Assembly: GCA_937868185.1 (NCBI GenBank)
Contig: CALMMG010000001.1
Location: 27,585 to 91,584, forward strand
From: an uncultured Pseudomonadota bacterium
GTDB taxonomy: Bacteria; Desulfobacterota; Desulfobulbia; Desulfobulbales; Desulfurivibrionaceae
Direction of reading: 5' to 3'
DNA length: 64,000 bases
In this document: positions 10,027 to 18,590 of the stretch, piece after piece
Layout of the letters: each line of letters opens with the position of its first letter
How positions within the stretch are numbered: the stretch's first letter is position 1
Notes under the pieces: generated by a model
What the model was told of the DNA's origin: nothing
Database searches by the model: none
What the model saw: only the letters and a program-made list of their open reading frames with translations
Position numbers and translations under genes: made by a program

Positions 10027-11500
10027 AATCGGGGATGGGAATCTCTATCTCGCCGTAACAGTAGGGGAACTGCCGGCGCATCTTCTCCGCCGGAATACTC
10101 CAAGCAAAGCCATCCGCCACCAAAAAAATACCAAACGTCATCATCGAATAACTGAACATGTTCCAGCTGAGGCCGCCCCCGTTGTCAAAGAAAAGCAGGA
10201 AGACAGCGCCGATCAGAAAAAGGCTCAAGCCGGTGCGGATAAAGGCAAAACCAGTCCGGGACCTGGCCATCACCGTCCGCAACCGGGCCATGACGTTACG
10301 CCGCTCGGCCAGAACCGTACGCTCCAAGGCAACACCAGTGGTGGCCCAAATGCCCGGCACATGAGAGCTACGAACAGGCAAGGTCATAGGATTCCTGCCC
10401 GGTCCGGGCAAGGCATAGCTGTGGGGGAAGTAATAATCCCAGATGGTGGACATCCTCGTCTTTTCCCGTACCGAAGCCAGCCCCTCCACCCCTGCCCTCC
10501 GACCACGGAAATACCAGAAAAATCCCTCCAGGGCCATAAGGGCACCGACCCCAATGAGGCCGAGGTCTAAGGCGACCCAGCGGCTGGCATGAAACTGGCG
10601 CAGCAGACCGAGGCCGAGACTAACAAAGGCAAAACCCGTCCGGGTAAAAGCCAGACCGGTACGGGCCTTGGCCATTCTGGTCCTGAAACAGGCGAGCACC
10701 GTGCGTTCCTCAGCCATATCGGTCCGGTCGCTGGCCAGATAACGCCGACGCATCACCGGCGACATGCTGGCCCACTCTGCCCGCAGTTGGGCCGCACCAG
10801 AAACAACACCACTGCGTCGGAATTCCGGGGCAATTTCCTCGTTATAGGCCTCAAGTACGCTGGTCCCGCCGGTGGCGCGTGTATCGACACAGGAAGGCAG
10901 GGTTGCGTAAATCGCCCGGGCCGGGAGATACCATTTGAGACCGTCATAGACCATGATCATGCCGCTGAACAGGAGGGGAACCTCCAGAAGCAGGTAATAA
11001 CCACCGCCGACCAGTCGAAGAAAAAGCAGGGCAATGGTGATAAAGGAAAGCCCGGTCCGGATGAAGGCCAGTCCGGTGCGGCTCTTGGCCAGCAGAGTCC
11101 GGTAATGGGCGAAAAGGGAGCGCCAGCCAGCCAGATAGGTACGGACCTTGGCCAAAGGGGTCCGCCCGGCAGTGGCAGGAAAGCCCGGATTAAGATCCCG
11201 GTTGTGCTCAATGATCCGGATGAGGTCGGCCGGTAAAGTGACCTGGAACTCAATCTCCCCCACCCCCAGAGTTTCGCGGACCTTGGTGGCCAAGTCTGGA
11301 CTGGGCGCAGTGGCGATCACCGTCGCCCGTCCATCAATAACCGCCCGCGGAAACCAGCCCTCCGCCAAGAGTTGCTCCATATCCAATCGCCACAGCAGAA
11401 ACTGAGGCCCGGTCACCGACTCTTGATACTCGACCCACGGACAACCATACTGCTCAGCAAGCGCAATCAACCTGTGCAATTTTTCAAGACCTGTATTCAT
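9971..11500 (-). CDS. Membrane protein with three DUF202-like R-T heptad blocks
   Basis: RTPLAKVRTYLAGWRSLFAHYRTLLAKSRTGLAFIRTG plus two further blocks, each followed by hydrophobic segments. Confidence 0.75.
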   Translation of the reverse strand: MNTGLEKLHRLIALAEQYGCPWVEYQESVTGPQFLLWRLDMEQLLAEGWFPRAVIDGRATVIATAPSPDLATKVRETLGVGEIEFQVTLPADLIRIIEHNRDLNPGFPATAGRTPLAKVRTYLAGWRSLFAHYRTLLAKSRTGLAFIRTGLSFITIALLFLRLVGGGYYLLLEVPLLFSGMIMVYDGLKWYLPARAIYATLPSCVDTRATGGTSVLEAYNEEIAPEFRRSGVVSGAAQLRAEWASMSPVMRRRYLASDRTDMAEERTVLACFRTRMAKARTGLAFTRTGFAFVSLGLGLLRQFHASRWVALDLGLIGVGALMALEGFFWYFRGRRAGVEGLASVREKTRMSTIWDYYFPHSYALPGPGRNPMTLPVRSSHVPGIWATTGVALERTVLAERRNVMARLRTVMARSRTGFAFIRTGLSLFLIGAVFLLFFDNGGGLSWNMFSYSMMTFGIFLVADGFAWSIPAEKMRRQFPYCYGEIEIPIPDYGVPARFWQKVVFSNDQG

Positions 11501-14082
11501 TCGGTTTTCGTCTCCAGGCGGCTCAAGGCATAATCGCCATCCAGAAAGGCCTGGGCAATTACGGGGATCATCTCGTCAGTGACCATGGCTGCATCCAATA
11601 GCCGGGTAAAGCCCAGGATCCTGCCCACCACCACCAGTTTCTCCTCAATGGCTGCCCTGGCTGCCCCTTGGAGCGAAGCATTGACCAGATCATCTTTAAC
11701 ATCGACAAGAAATCCATAATGCTCAAAGATCTCCCCAATGCACAAGGCCCGCCGCTGCCGCCGAGTAAGATTGGTGCCTCCGCCCTTGAAGCGGAACCGG
11801 ATATGATTGCTCCGCGCCTCCGGGGAGCAAACCGTGTCGATCATGATAAAATGAAAATCCATGCGTGCATTCATATTGCAATAATCCCGGCTGACCATGC
11901 AATAGTTGGGCATACCGATGGGCCGTTCCGATTTCTGGTCGGTAAGAAAGGAGGACATCACCGAACCCATGGGCGTCCCGCCCGGCGGCGGTCCCCAGTG
12001 CAGGCCTGGGGTGGTGATGCCGCGCCACAGGGCCTGAAAGGGACGGGAGATGACCATCTCCGGAGGGATTCTTCTTTTTTTCGATCCAGTCAAGGCCAGC
12101 CCCCCTCCCATGTCGATGACGCTGACAAAAAAAGGGACCGGCGAGTCAATGGCATGCACCGCGCTCAGGTTCCCCTCCAAAACCTCGTCACCGGCCTCAA
12201 ACATGGAGAGCACCGCCTTTTCATGGACAAAGCGGACGATATCGTGGAGTGACTTGCATTCCATGATAGAAAAGGTCGGCCCATAGGCATCGGTAAGATG
12301 CAGGGCCGTGATCAGCTCCCGAAGTTCCTGGTAGAGGGGGGGGAGACTCGTAGCCACGGACTGGGTCACTGGCGGACCTTTTTGCCAGGCCTCCAAAGCC
12401 GCGCTAATTTCCTCGGCGGTGGCCGCGTACACCCGGCCATGGCTGCCGTCCACCGTAAGCCACTGCCCCGGGCGCAACTTGTTCCCCGCATCCGCCAAGC
12501 CGCAAATCAAAGGGGTTCCCTGTTCGCGGGCCACACAGGCCAGGTGGTCGGCCGGGCTGCCGAGATTCACCAGCACCGCAGCCACCATCCCCAAGAGGTT
12601 TGCCGCATCGACAAAACTCTGGGGCATAACCAGCACCACCGGCTCTTGCGGAAGCGTTTCCAGATCCCGGCGATTTTTTACCAGAAGCACCCGGCCGGTG
12701 GCCCGCCCCCCCGAAGCCATGCTCCCTTGGGCAAGGGGCGGAGTTTTACCCTGCCATTCCTCCCCGCCCTGCACCCCCATGGTGGTAAGGGGCCTGACCT
12801 GGAGCAGAATCGCCTGTCCATCCTTATCCACAGCCCATTCAATGTCCTGCGGCATCCCCTCCTCTTCTTCCAGGGCCTTGCCCCAGTCGGCGAGAATCCG
12901 CAACTCTTCCTCGTTGAGCACCGGCTTTTGCCGGTCCTCCGGGGCAAGATCCTGCCAGTGCACCCCGCCTTCGGCATCGCTAACCAGAAACTTCTCCTTG
13001 TCGGCGATACTGGAGCGCTGCCAGTTCACAGCACCGTTGCGTCCGACCAGATAGATATCCGTTGCAGCACTGCCTGAAACCGCAGCCTCGCCAAGGCCCG
13101 GCACGGCGCTGACCAACATCATGCCGCTTTCCGGCTCCTGTGGGGAACGGGTGAGCAAGATGCCGGCGGCGCGGGCATCCACCATCTCAAGACAGAGCAC
13201 GGCCATCTCAAAACTTAAGGGATCAAGACCGGCGTGCAGCCGGTAGGCAAGGCTGCGCACGTTGAAATTGCTGGCCACTACCTCGGTGAAAGCCTTAAGA
13301 AACTGAGCTTCGTCCCGAACATTGAGTACCGAGCTGAACTGTCCGGCAAAGGAATGACGTTCACCATCCTCGCTGATACTGCTGCTCCGGACAGCCAACG
13401 CCTTACCACCTTGAAAAAAAGGCCGGGCATGGGCGAGAATCTCCTCAGCAAGGGTCGGGGGGAGCGGGGCATTCCGAATGAGTTCCTGCACCTGGTGCGC
13501 CGTTTCCGGGGGGATAGCCTTATCGGTCCCGGCCCCGTGTACCGCCAAAAGATGGACCAGCTGCAAGGAGAGTCCTTGGTGCTCCAAAAAGAAACGACAA
13601 CCGGCCAGGGTCACCACAAAACCGTCAGGAACCCGGAACCCTTTTTTCTTGAGCTCGGCCAGGGCTGCAGCCTTGTTGCCGGTCAGAGCCCGGTGTTCTG
13701 GCGCCAGCACGGCAAAAGACAAAGAAAAAGGAACCGCTTCAGGATGGGAAAGAGGCCCGAGCTTTTTCCGGATAGTACCGGCCAGGGCATACTGCACGCC
13801 CCGAAGCGGGCGGTATCGCCCCACGGCCAGATGCTCCAAACGGGCCACCATCTCCTCGGTTTCCTCGATCAGCTTTTCCGTAAGCCGGGCCAGGCCTGAC
13901 TGATCCCCCTGCAGGCGAAGGTGGATGCCGATCTCGGTGAGGCGGTCAACCGCACGGTTGTTGCTGGCTAGCAAGGAGCGAAATATTTGATAACGGGCGG
14001 TGAGGAGATCGTGCACCTCAGCCTGCCGCTGTTTCCGATTTGCCTGCAATCTGGCGTTCTGTTTTTTAAACCAGCGCAACAT
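11497..14082 (-). CDS. PPDK_N/ATP-grasp + phosphohistidine domain protein with non-canonical C-terminal domain (paralogue C)
   Basis: TGNKAAALAELKKKGFRVPDGFVVT, LAVRSSSISEDGERHSFAGQ, PQDIEWAVD, GSPADHLACVARE (His513), SNHIRFRFKGG. Confidence 0.85.
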   Translation of the reverse strand: MLRWFKKQNARLQANRKQRQAEVHDLLTARYQIFRSLLASNNRAVDRLTEIGIHLRLQGDQSGLARLTEKLIEETEEMVARLEHLAVGRYRPLRGVQYALAGTIRKKLGPLSHPEAVPFSLSFAVLAPEHRALTGNKAAALAELKKKGFRVPDGFVVTLAGCRFFLEHQGLSLQLVHLLAVHGAGTDKAIPPETAHQVQELIRNAPLPPTLAEEILAHARPFFQGGKALAVRSSSISEDGERHSFAGQFSSVLNVRDEAQFLKAFTEVVASNFNVRSLAYRLHAGLDPLSFEMAVLCLEMVDARAAGILLTRSPQEPESGMMLVSAVPGLGEAAVSGSAATDIYLVGRNGAVNWQRSSIADKEKFLVSDAEGGVHWQDLAPEDRQKPVLNEEELRILADWGKALEEEEGMPQDIEWAVDKDGQAILLQVRPLTTMGVQGGEEWQGKTPPLAQGSMASGGRATGRVLLVKNRRDLETLPQEPVVLVMPQSFVDAANLLGMVAAVLVNLGSPADHLACVAREQGTPLICGLADAGNKLRPGQWLTVDGSHGRVYAATAEEISAALEAWQKGPPVTQSVATSLPPLYQELRELITALHLTDAYGPTFSIMECKSLHDIVRFVHEKAVLSMFEAGDEVLEGNLSAVHAIDSPVPFFVSVIDMGGGLALTGSKKRRIPPEMVISRPFQALWRGITTPGLHWGPPPGGTPMGSVMSSFLTDQKSERPIGMPNYCMVSRDYCNMNARMDFHFIMIDTVCSPEARSNHIRFRFKGGGTNLTRRQRRALCIGEIFEHYGFLVDVKDDLVNASLQGAARAAIEEKLVVVGRILGFTRLLDAAMVTDEMIPVIAQAFLDGDYALSRLETKTE

Positions 14083-14088
14083 CGAAAC

Positions 14089-16644
14089 TCACCTTTCACT
14101 CCCGGTCTGGTCCTGCTTGACCGAGGCGAGGAACTGTTCGAAAAACCGTTCAATGGCCGTCTCATCGCGCATCTGCACATCAAGCTGACGGGTAAAGGAA
14201 ATCAGCTCGCCCAACCGGGTAAGAACCCTTTCCATTCGCGGGACGTCGAGGTTTCTGGCCTTAGCGATCACCAGATCTCCCATGCGATCCACCTTGAAAT
14301 AGAGGCCGGTCAGAATAGCGCTGATCAGCCGGGCGCGTCGCTTCCGTTTTGTCGGGTTGGCAATGCCGCCGACAAAACGGAAATAGATATAATTATTATC
14401 CGGCTCTGGAGAGAAGAAGGCATCCACCACATTGAAGTGATAGCCGAGGCGCAGGCAGAGATTGCAGTAATTATCAGCGATAATCGCGAGATTGTCGCCG
14501 GGGTAGGAGGACCGGTTGGCCAGCACGACCAGCGGCTTGCCAATCCCGGCAAGGATTTCCCTCAACCCCAGGACAACCGGCTCCCGCACCTGCGCCGCCT
14601 CGCTGAAAAACCCGGCAAGAATGGGCGTAAGCGGCCGGCAATTCAGCATCTCCAGGGTAAGCTCCTCGCCTTTTTTGGGTATTTTCCCCTTGATGCCCGA
14701 GCCGAGATCAATGACCCGTAATTTGAGCGGGGCCGGCAACCGCACCGGATAACTCGGCAGCCCTGCCCGACCGGGGTACTCTTCATGGAAATGGATGAGG
14801 CCGTCGATGGCCTTTTCGTGGCTGAAGCGCAGGATATCATGAAAGGTCCGGCAATTTTCCGGAACAAAGTCGGCGGCTGCGGGGTTGGCCAGGGTGATCG
14901 GCGCTATCCAGCGCAGAAGTCTCCGGAGAATCCGCAGCTCCGGGGCGCTGCGGTAAGAGAAATCTTCCGTTGCCTGCAGGCGCAGCAAGCCTTTGATGAT
15001 GCCCCGGTATACCTTCTTGTTTTCAACATCGATGGTTATTTCCTCACCCTCGGGCAGCAGGCTGGTGGCCTCGCCGGTCCCGAAAAGGGCTGGGGTCCGG
15101 TATTCGCGGGCAATGGTGGCCAGGTGGCCAGTGGGCCCGCCAATGTCCGTAATGATGGCGGAAGCCTTCCAGACAATGGGGCTGAGCCGGGGATCGGGAA
15201 ACCGGGCTACGGCAACAGCGCCCATGGGGAACTGCTCGGGGTCGGTATCCTGGTCCACATGCACGACCAGGCCGGCACCAATACCGAGCTGGGCGATCTG
15301 CCCTCTGTCTTCCATGATCGGTGCGGAGGCCTGCAATTCAGCGGCAATCTCGCTCGGCAGGGGCAAGGGCTTAGTCGGCAGGGTAAACGGCCTGCTCTGC
15401 AGAATGACCAGCTCACTGCCCAGGGCCCATTCGATGTCCTGTGGGCCATCAAAGGCTTTTTCCAGAAGAAGGGCCTGCTCGGCCAATTTTCTGATTTCCT
15501 CCGGGGTAAGCGAGCTTGAGCCGCGCCGCAACCCGTTGGCCAGAAAAGCCAGCGGCTCTTCCCCACCCGCCGTGGCCATTGGAGCCATTGGGGTAAGCAG
15601 CTCGCTTTCCAGAAGAGGAAAAGGCCAGGTCCGGCTTACGGTGAAATGGTCTGCGGTGGTGCGGCCGGCAACCAAGCCCTTGGCCGCGCCCCGGACCGAG
15701 GTGATGAGCAGGCTATTTTCTTCCCGGGCATCGGGGCTGCGGCTGTAGGTTACCCCGGCAACCCGGGAAGGACTCATCACCTGGACCCCGACCGCCATGG
15801 GAACGGCATGGTTATCGCTACCAGAACCGAGGTATTCCAGGGCGGCAAGGGAAAAACGGGAGGCTAGCACCTGGAGGTACGCGGCCAGTACTGCGGGAAG
15901 CTTGGGAGCGACCTCAAGAACCGAGCGGAATTGCCCAGCAAAACTCCTGGTTTCCCCATCTTCGCCCACTGCGCTGCTGCGCACGGCCAGAACCGCATCA
16001 GGCCCACACCCTGCCAGAAGCTGAGCCATCTCCTCCTCTATGGCCACAGCGAGACCGTGGGGCAGACGGGCCTTGCTGAAAAGCAGCTCCATTTGTTGCA
16101 CCTGCTCTTTTTTTGGCATCCCAGCGGCGCAGACCGCATCTATCTGGGCAAAAAGATCGTTTTCCTGCATGAAAAGCCGATATGCCGCCACGGTAATAGC
16201 AAAACCAGCGGGAACCGGAAGATGGAGATGGTTGTGAATCTCGCTGAGGGTGGCGTTCTTACTGCCGACCAACCCGTCAAAATCGCTAGTTATCACGGCG
16301 TAAGGCAGGGTAAGACTTTGGTCGTAGGGCCCGGCATAGCCCACGGCCAGCACGGACAGCTTTCCGGCAATCTCCTCATAACGGTCATAGAGGCCGAGAT
16401 AGCCATTGCCGGTCAGATTGTTGAGACAATAGATGACCTCGCGCACCAGATCGTTGAGCTCGCTCACCACCTCGCCCAGGAATTTTTTGTCAAAAACATA
16501 TTCGCCGGCCAGGGCGCTTTCCATGTAAGAAATCTTCTCAAGCACCTCGTTGTTCAAGGAAAGCAGCCGGCGGAAGAGCTGGAAGATCGCGGCAAACGCG
16601 GCGGTTTTTTCGATACTTTCTGGCAGATCTGGGAGAGAACTCAT
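14089..16644 (-). CDS. PPDK_N/ATP-grasp + phosphohistidine domain protein with non-canonical C-terminal domain (paralogue B)
   Basis: VGSKNATLSEIHNHLHLPVPAGFAIT, LAVRSSAVGEDGETRSFAGQ, PQDIEWALG, GGPTGHLATIARE (His507), NNYIYFRFVGG. Confidence 0.85.
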   Translation of the reverse strand: MSSLPDLPESIEKTAAFAAIFQLFRRLLSLNNEVLEKISYMESALAGEYVFDKKFLGEVVSELNDLVREVIYCLNNLTGNGYLGLYDRYEEIAGKLSVLAVGYAGPYDQSLTLPYAVITSDFDGLVGSKNATLSEIHNHLHLPVPAGFAITVAAYRLFMQENDLFAQIDAVCAAGMPKKEQVQQMELLFSKARLPHGLAVAIEEEMAQLLAGCGPDAVLAVRSSAVGEDGETRSFAGQFRSVLEVAPKLPAVLAAYLQVLASRFSLAALEYLGSGSDNHAVPMAVGVQVMSPSRVAGVTYSRSPDAREENSLLITSVRGAAKGLVAGRTTADHFTVSRTWPFPLLESELLTPMAPMATAGGEEPLAFLANGLRRGSSSLTPEEIRKLAEQALLLEKAFDGPQDIEWALGSELVILQSRPFTLPTKPLPLPSEIAAELQASAPIMEDRGQIAQLGIGAGLVVHVDQDTDPEQFPMGAVAVARFPDPRLSPIVWKASAIITDIGGPTGHLATIAREYRTPALFGTGEATSLLPEGEEITIDVENKKVYRGIIKGLLRLQATEDFSYRSAPELRILRRLLRWIAPITLANPAAADFVPENCRTFHDILRFSHEKAIDGLIHFHEEYPGRAGLPSYPVRLPAPLKLRVIDLGSGIKGKIPKKGEELTLEMLNCRPLTPILAGFFSEAAQVREPVVLGLREILAGIGKPLVVLANRSSYPGDNLAIIADNYCNLCLRLGYHFNVVDAFFSPEPDNNYIYFRFVGGIANPTKRKRRARLISAILTGLYFKVDRMGDLVIAKARNLDVPRMERVLTRLGELISFTRQLDVQMRDETAIERFFEQFLASVKQDQTGSER

Positions 16645-18155
16645 ACGTCAGTCCCTATGCGGGGCAGTCTGATCCGGAAGGTCGTACCCTTGCCCTTTTC
16701 GCTCTCCACCTCTATCTCGCCGTGGTGGTCCTTAACAATGGCGTAACTCAGCGACAGGCCAAGGCCGGTGCCTTCATTCTTGGTGGTGAAAAAAGGATCG
16801 AAGATATGGGCCAGGGTCTCCGGAGCCATGCCAGCGCCGGTATCTCTTACTACAATAATCGCTTCTTTCCCGGCCATCTGGACGACAAGATCAAGGCGAC
16901 CTTCAGGGGGCATGGCCTGGACCGCATTGAGCATCAAGTTGACCAGCACCTGCTGCAAGTGGTTGGGGTTGCCGTTGACCAGCACCGACCGATCGGGATG
17001 GTCGTAATGATACACGATGCCACCTAGGCGGAACTGATTCTTCACCAGGGTAATGGAGCTTTCCACCAGCGCAACAAGATCCACCGGCTCCATGGTATTG
17101 GATTTGCTGGTCCGAGAAAACTCAAGCAGGTGGTGTACCACCTCCCTGGCTCTGTCCGACTGAACGAGGATATCCCGCACCATGTCCATTCGCTCACTGC
17201 AAGCCAGATTTGGCAGATCTTCCAGCAGCACCTCGGCAGTGAGCGAGATATTATTAAGCGGATTGTTGATCTCGTGGGCGATGCCCGCCGTTACCTTGCC
17301 GATAGCCGCCAATTTTTCCGACTGAACAAGCTGAACCTGTTTGGTATTGAGGGCCTTGAGCATCAGATTCAGCGAGTTGACCAGCTCGATTCCCTCCACC
17401 GAGCACCTGATCTCCTCCCCCACCGGAATCGAGTTCATCTCCCCCTGCATGATCCTGGCCGAGGCCACACGGATGGCGCTGAGAGGACGCAGGATCCAAC
17501 GCATCATGTAAAAGATGAGGACGGCGCCAAGCATCACAGCCAAGGCCAGGATCAGAACCGCTGATTTCTGGTATCGGGCAACCTCACGCTCCACCTGAAG
17601 CCGAGCCCGGGCGTCCATGTCAAAAATAATTTTGGTAAGATCCTGACCATGTTTGCGCAGGGCACTCTCCAGGGATTTTTTCCTGAGTGGCGCAAGCTCT
17701 GCCTCCATCAATTGTCGGGAAAGGAATTCGTACCGACCAAGCTCCTTGTCATAAAAGGATTGCAGCTCGTCCTGGTTACCAGGCAAGGTCGCCTTTACTC
17801 CGACAATCGCGGCCCTAACCTGATCGACATAGTCAAGGGCGCTTAACAGATCCTTTTTATCATTGAACAAAAGATAGTTCTTTTCGTAGCGTCTGACCTC
17901 AAGAACGTTCTGGTTCAGCTCATAGAACGACTCGATGATGCGGATCTTGTCCTCTATGCGCCAGAGGGCATAGCTGGCAGTCAGCGTGGCCACGATACCG
18001 AGACCGGCGACAATGCCGATGGTCATCAGGAGCTTGCCCTTGATGGAACGGATTGCCGGAAACAAGAAGCGGCAGGGCAAGAGCTTTGAGGAGGGGATAT
18101 CTTCCAGCCTGCCCGACGGCTCTTGGGCAACAGGAGGGATGCGGGAGCCGTCCAT
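16641..18155 (-). CDS. Membrane sensor histidine kinase
   Basis: RRYEKNYLLFNDKKD sensor motif, [15 protein letters not shown]-box, GTGLGLSLSYAI G-box; HAMP-like linker. Confidence 0.92.
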   Translation of the reverse strand: MDGSRIPPVAQEPSGRLEDIPSSKLLPCRFLFPAIRSIKGKLLMTIGIVAGLGIVATLTASYALWRIEDKIRIIESFYELNQNVLEVRRYEKNYLLFNDKKDLLSALDYVDQVRAAIVGVKATLPGNQDELQSFYDKELGRYEFLSRQLMEAELAPLRKKSLESALRKHGQDLTKIIFDMDARARLQVEREVARYQKSAVLILALAVMLGAVLIFYMMRWILRPLSAIRVASARIMQGEMNSIPVGEEIRCSVEGIELVNSLNLMLKALNTKQVQLVQSEKLAAIGKVTAGIAHEINNPLNNISLTAEVLLEDLPNLACSERMDMVRDILVQSDRAREVVHHLLEFSRTSKSNTMEPVDLVALVESSITLVKNQFRLGGIVYHYDHPDRSVLVNGNPNHLQQVLVNLMLNAVQAMPPEGRLDLVVQMAGKEAIIVVRDTGAGMAPETLAHIFDPFFTTKNEGTGLGLSLSYAIVKDHHGEIEVESEKGKGTTFRIRLPRIGTDV

Positions 18156-18157
18156 GG

Positions 18158-18556
18158 TTATTTTCCTTGGTTCTGCGTCTCGATGGCACGGAAGATCACC
18201 TGCTTCAGCTCATCCAGGCGAAAAGGCTTGGCAAGAAAGGCAAAAACCCCCTCCTGTTGCGCCAATTCGGCGGTATCCGGCGAGGCATATCCGGTGATGA
18301 TGATCACTTGGGTGGCAGGATTATGGCGCCGGACCCGTTTCAACACCTCGATACCGTCGATGCCCTCCATTTTCAGGTCGGTTACCACAACATCAAAAGG
18401 CCTTTCAGCTATGGCGTCCAGGGCAGTGGCCGAGTCGGTGTAGGTCTCTATCTCAAAGCCGATTTTGGTGAAAACCTGATGAAGACGCTTGCCCACAATG
18501 GGTTCGTCATCCACAACCAGCAAACGGCGAACGACACCGGGATTATTCTCATTCAA
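18158..18556 (-). CDS. Stand-alone receiver-domain response regulator
   Basis: LLVVDDEPIVGKRL, VVVTDLKMEGIDG, VIIITGYAS; no output domain. Confidence 0.92.
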   Translation of the reverse strand: MNENNPGVVRRLLVVDDEPIVGKRLHQVFTKIGFEIETYTDSATALDAIAERPFDVVVTDLKMEGIDGIEVLKRVRRHNPATQVIIITGYASPDTAELAQQEGVFAFLAKPFRLDELKQVIFRAIETQNQGK

Positions 18557-18590
18557 TGGACTACCTCCTACAATCTTAACTGTTCATGCC

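Noticed and set aside
8944-11164. CRISPR or intergenic tandem repeat array
   Set aside because: The repeats are coding, in frame, and explained by the RTxxAxx heptads
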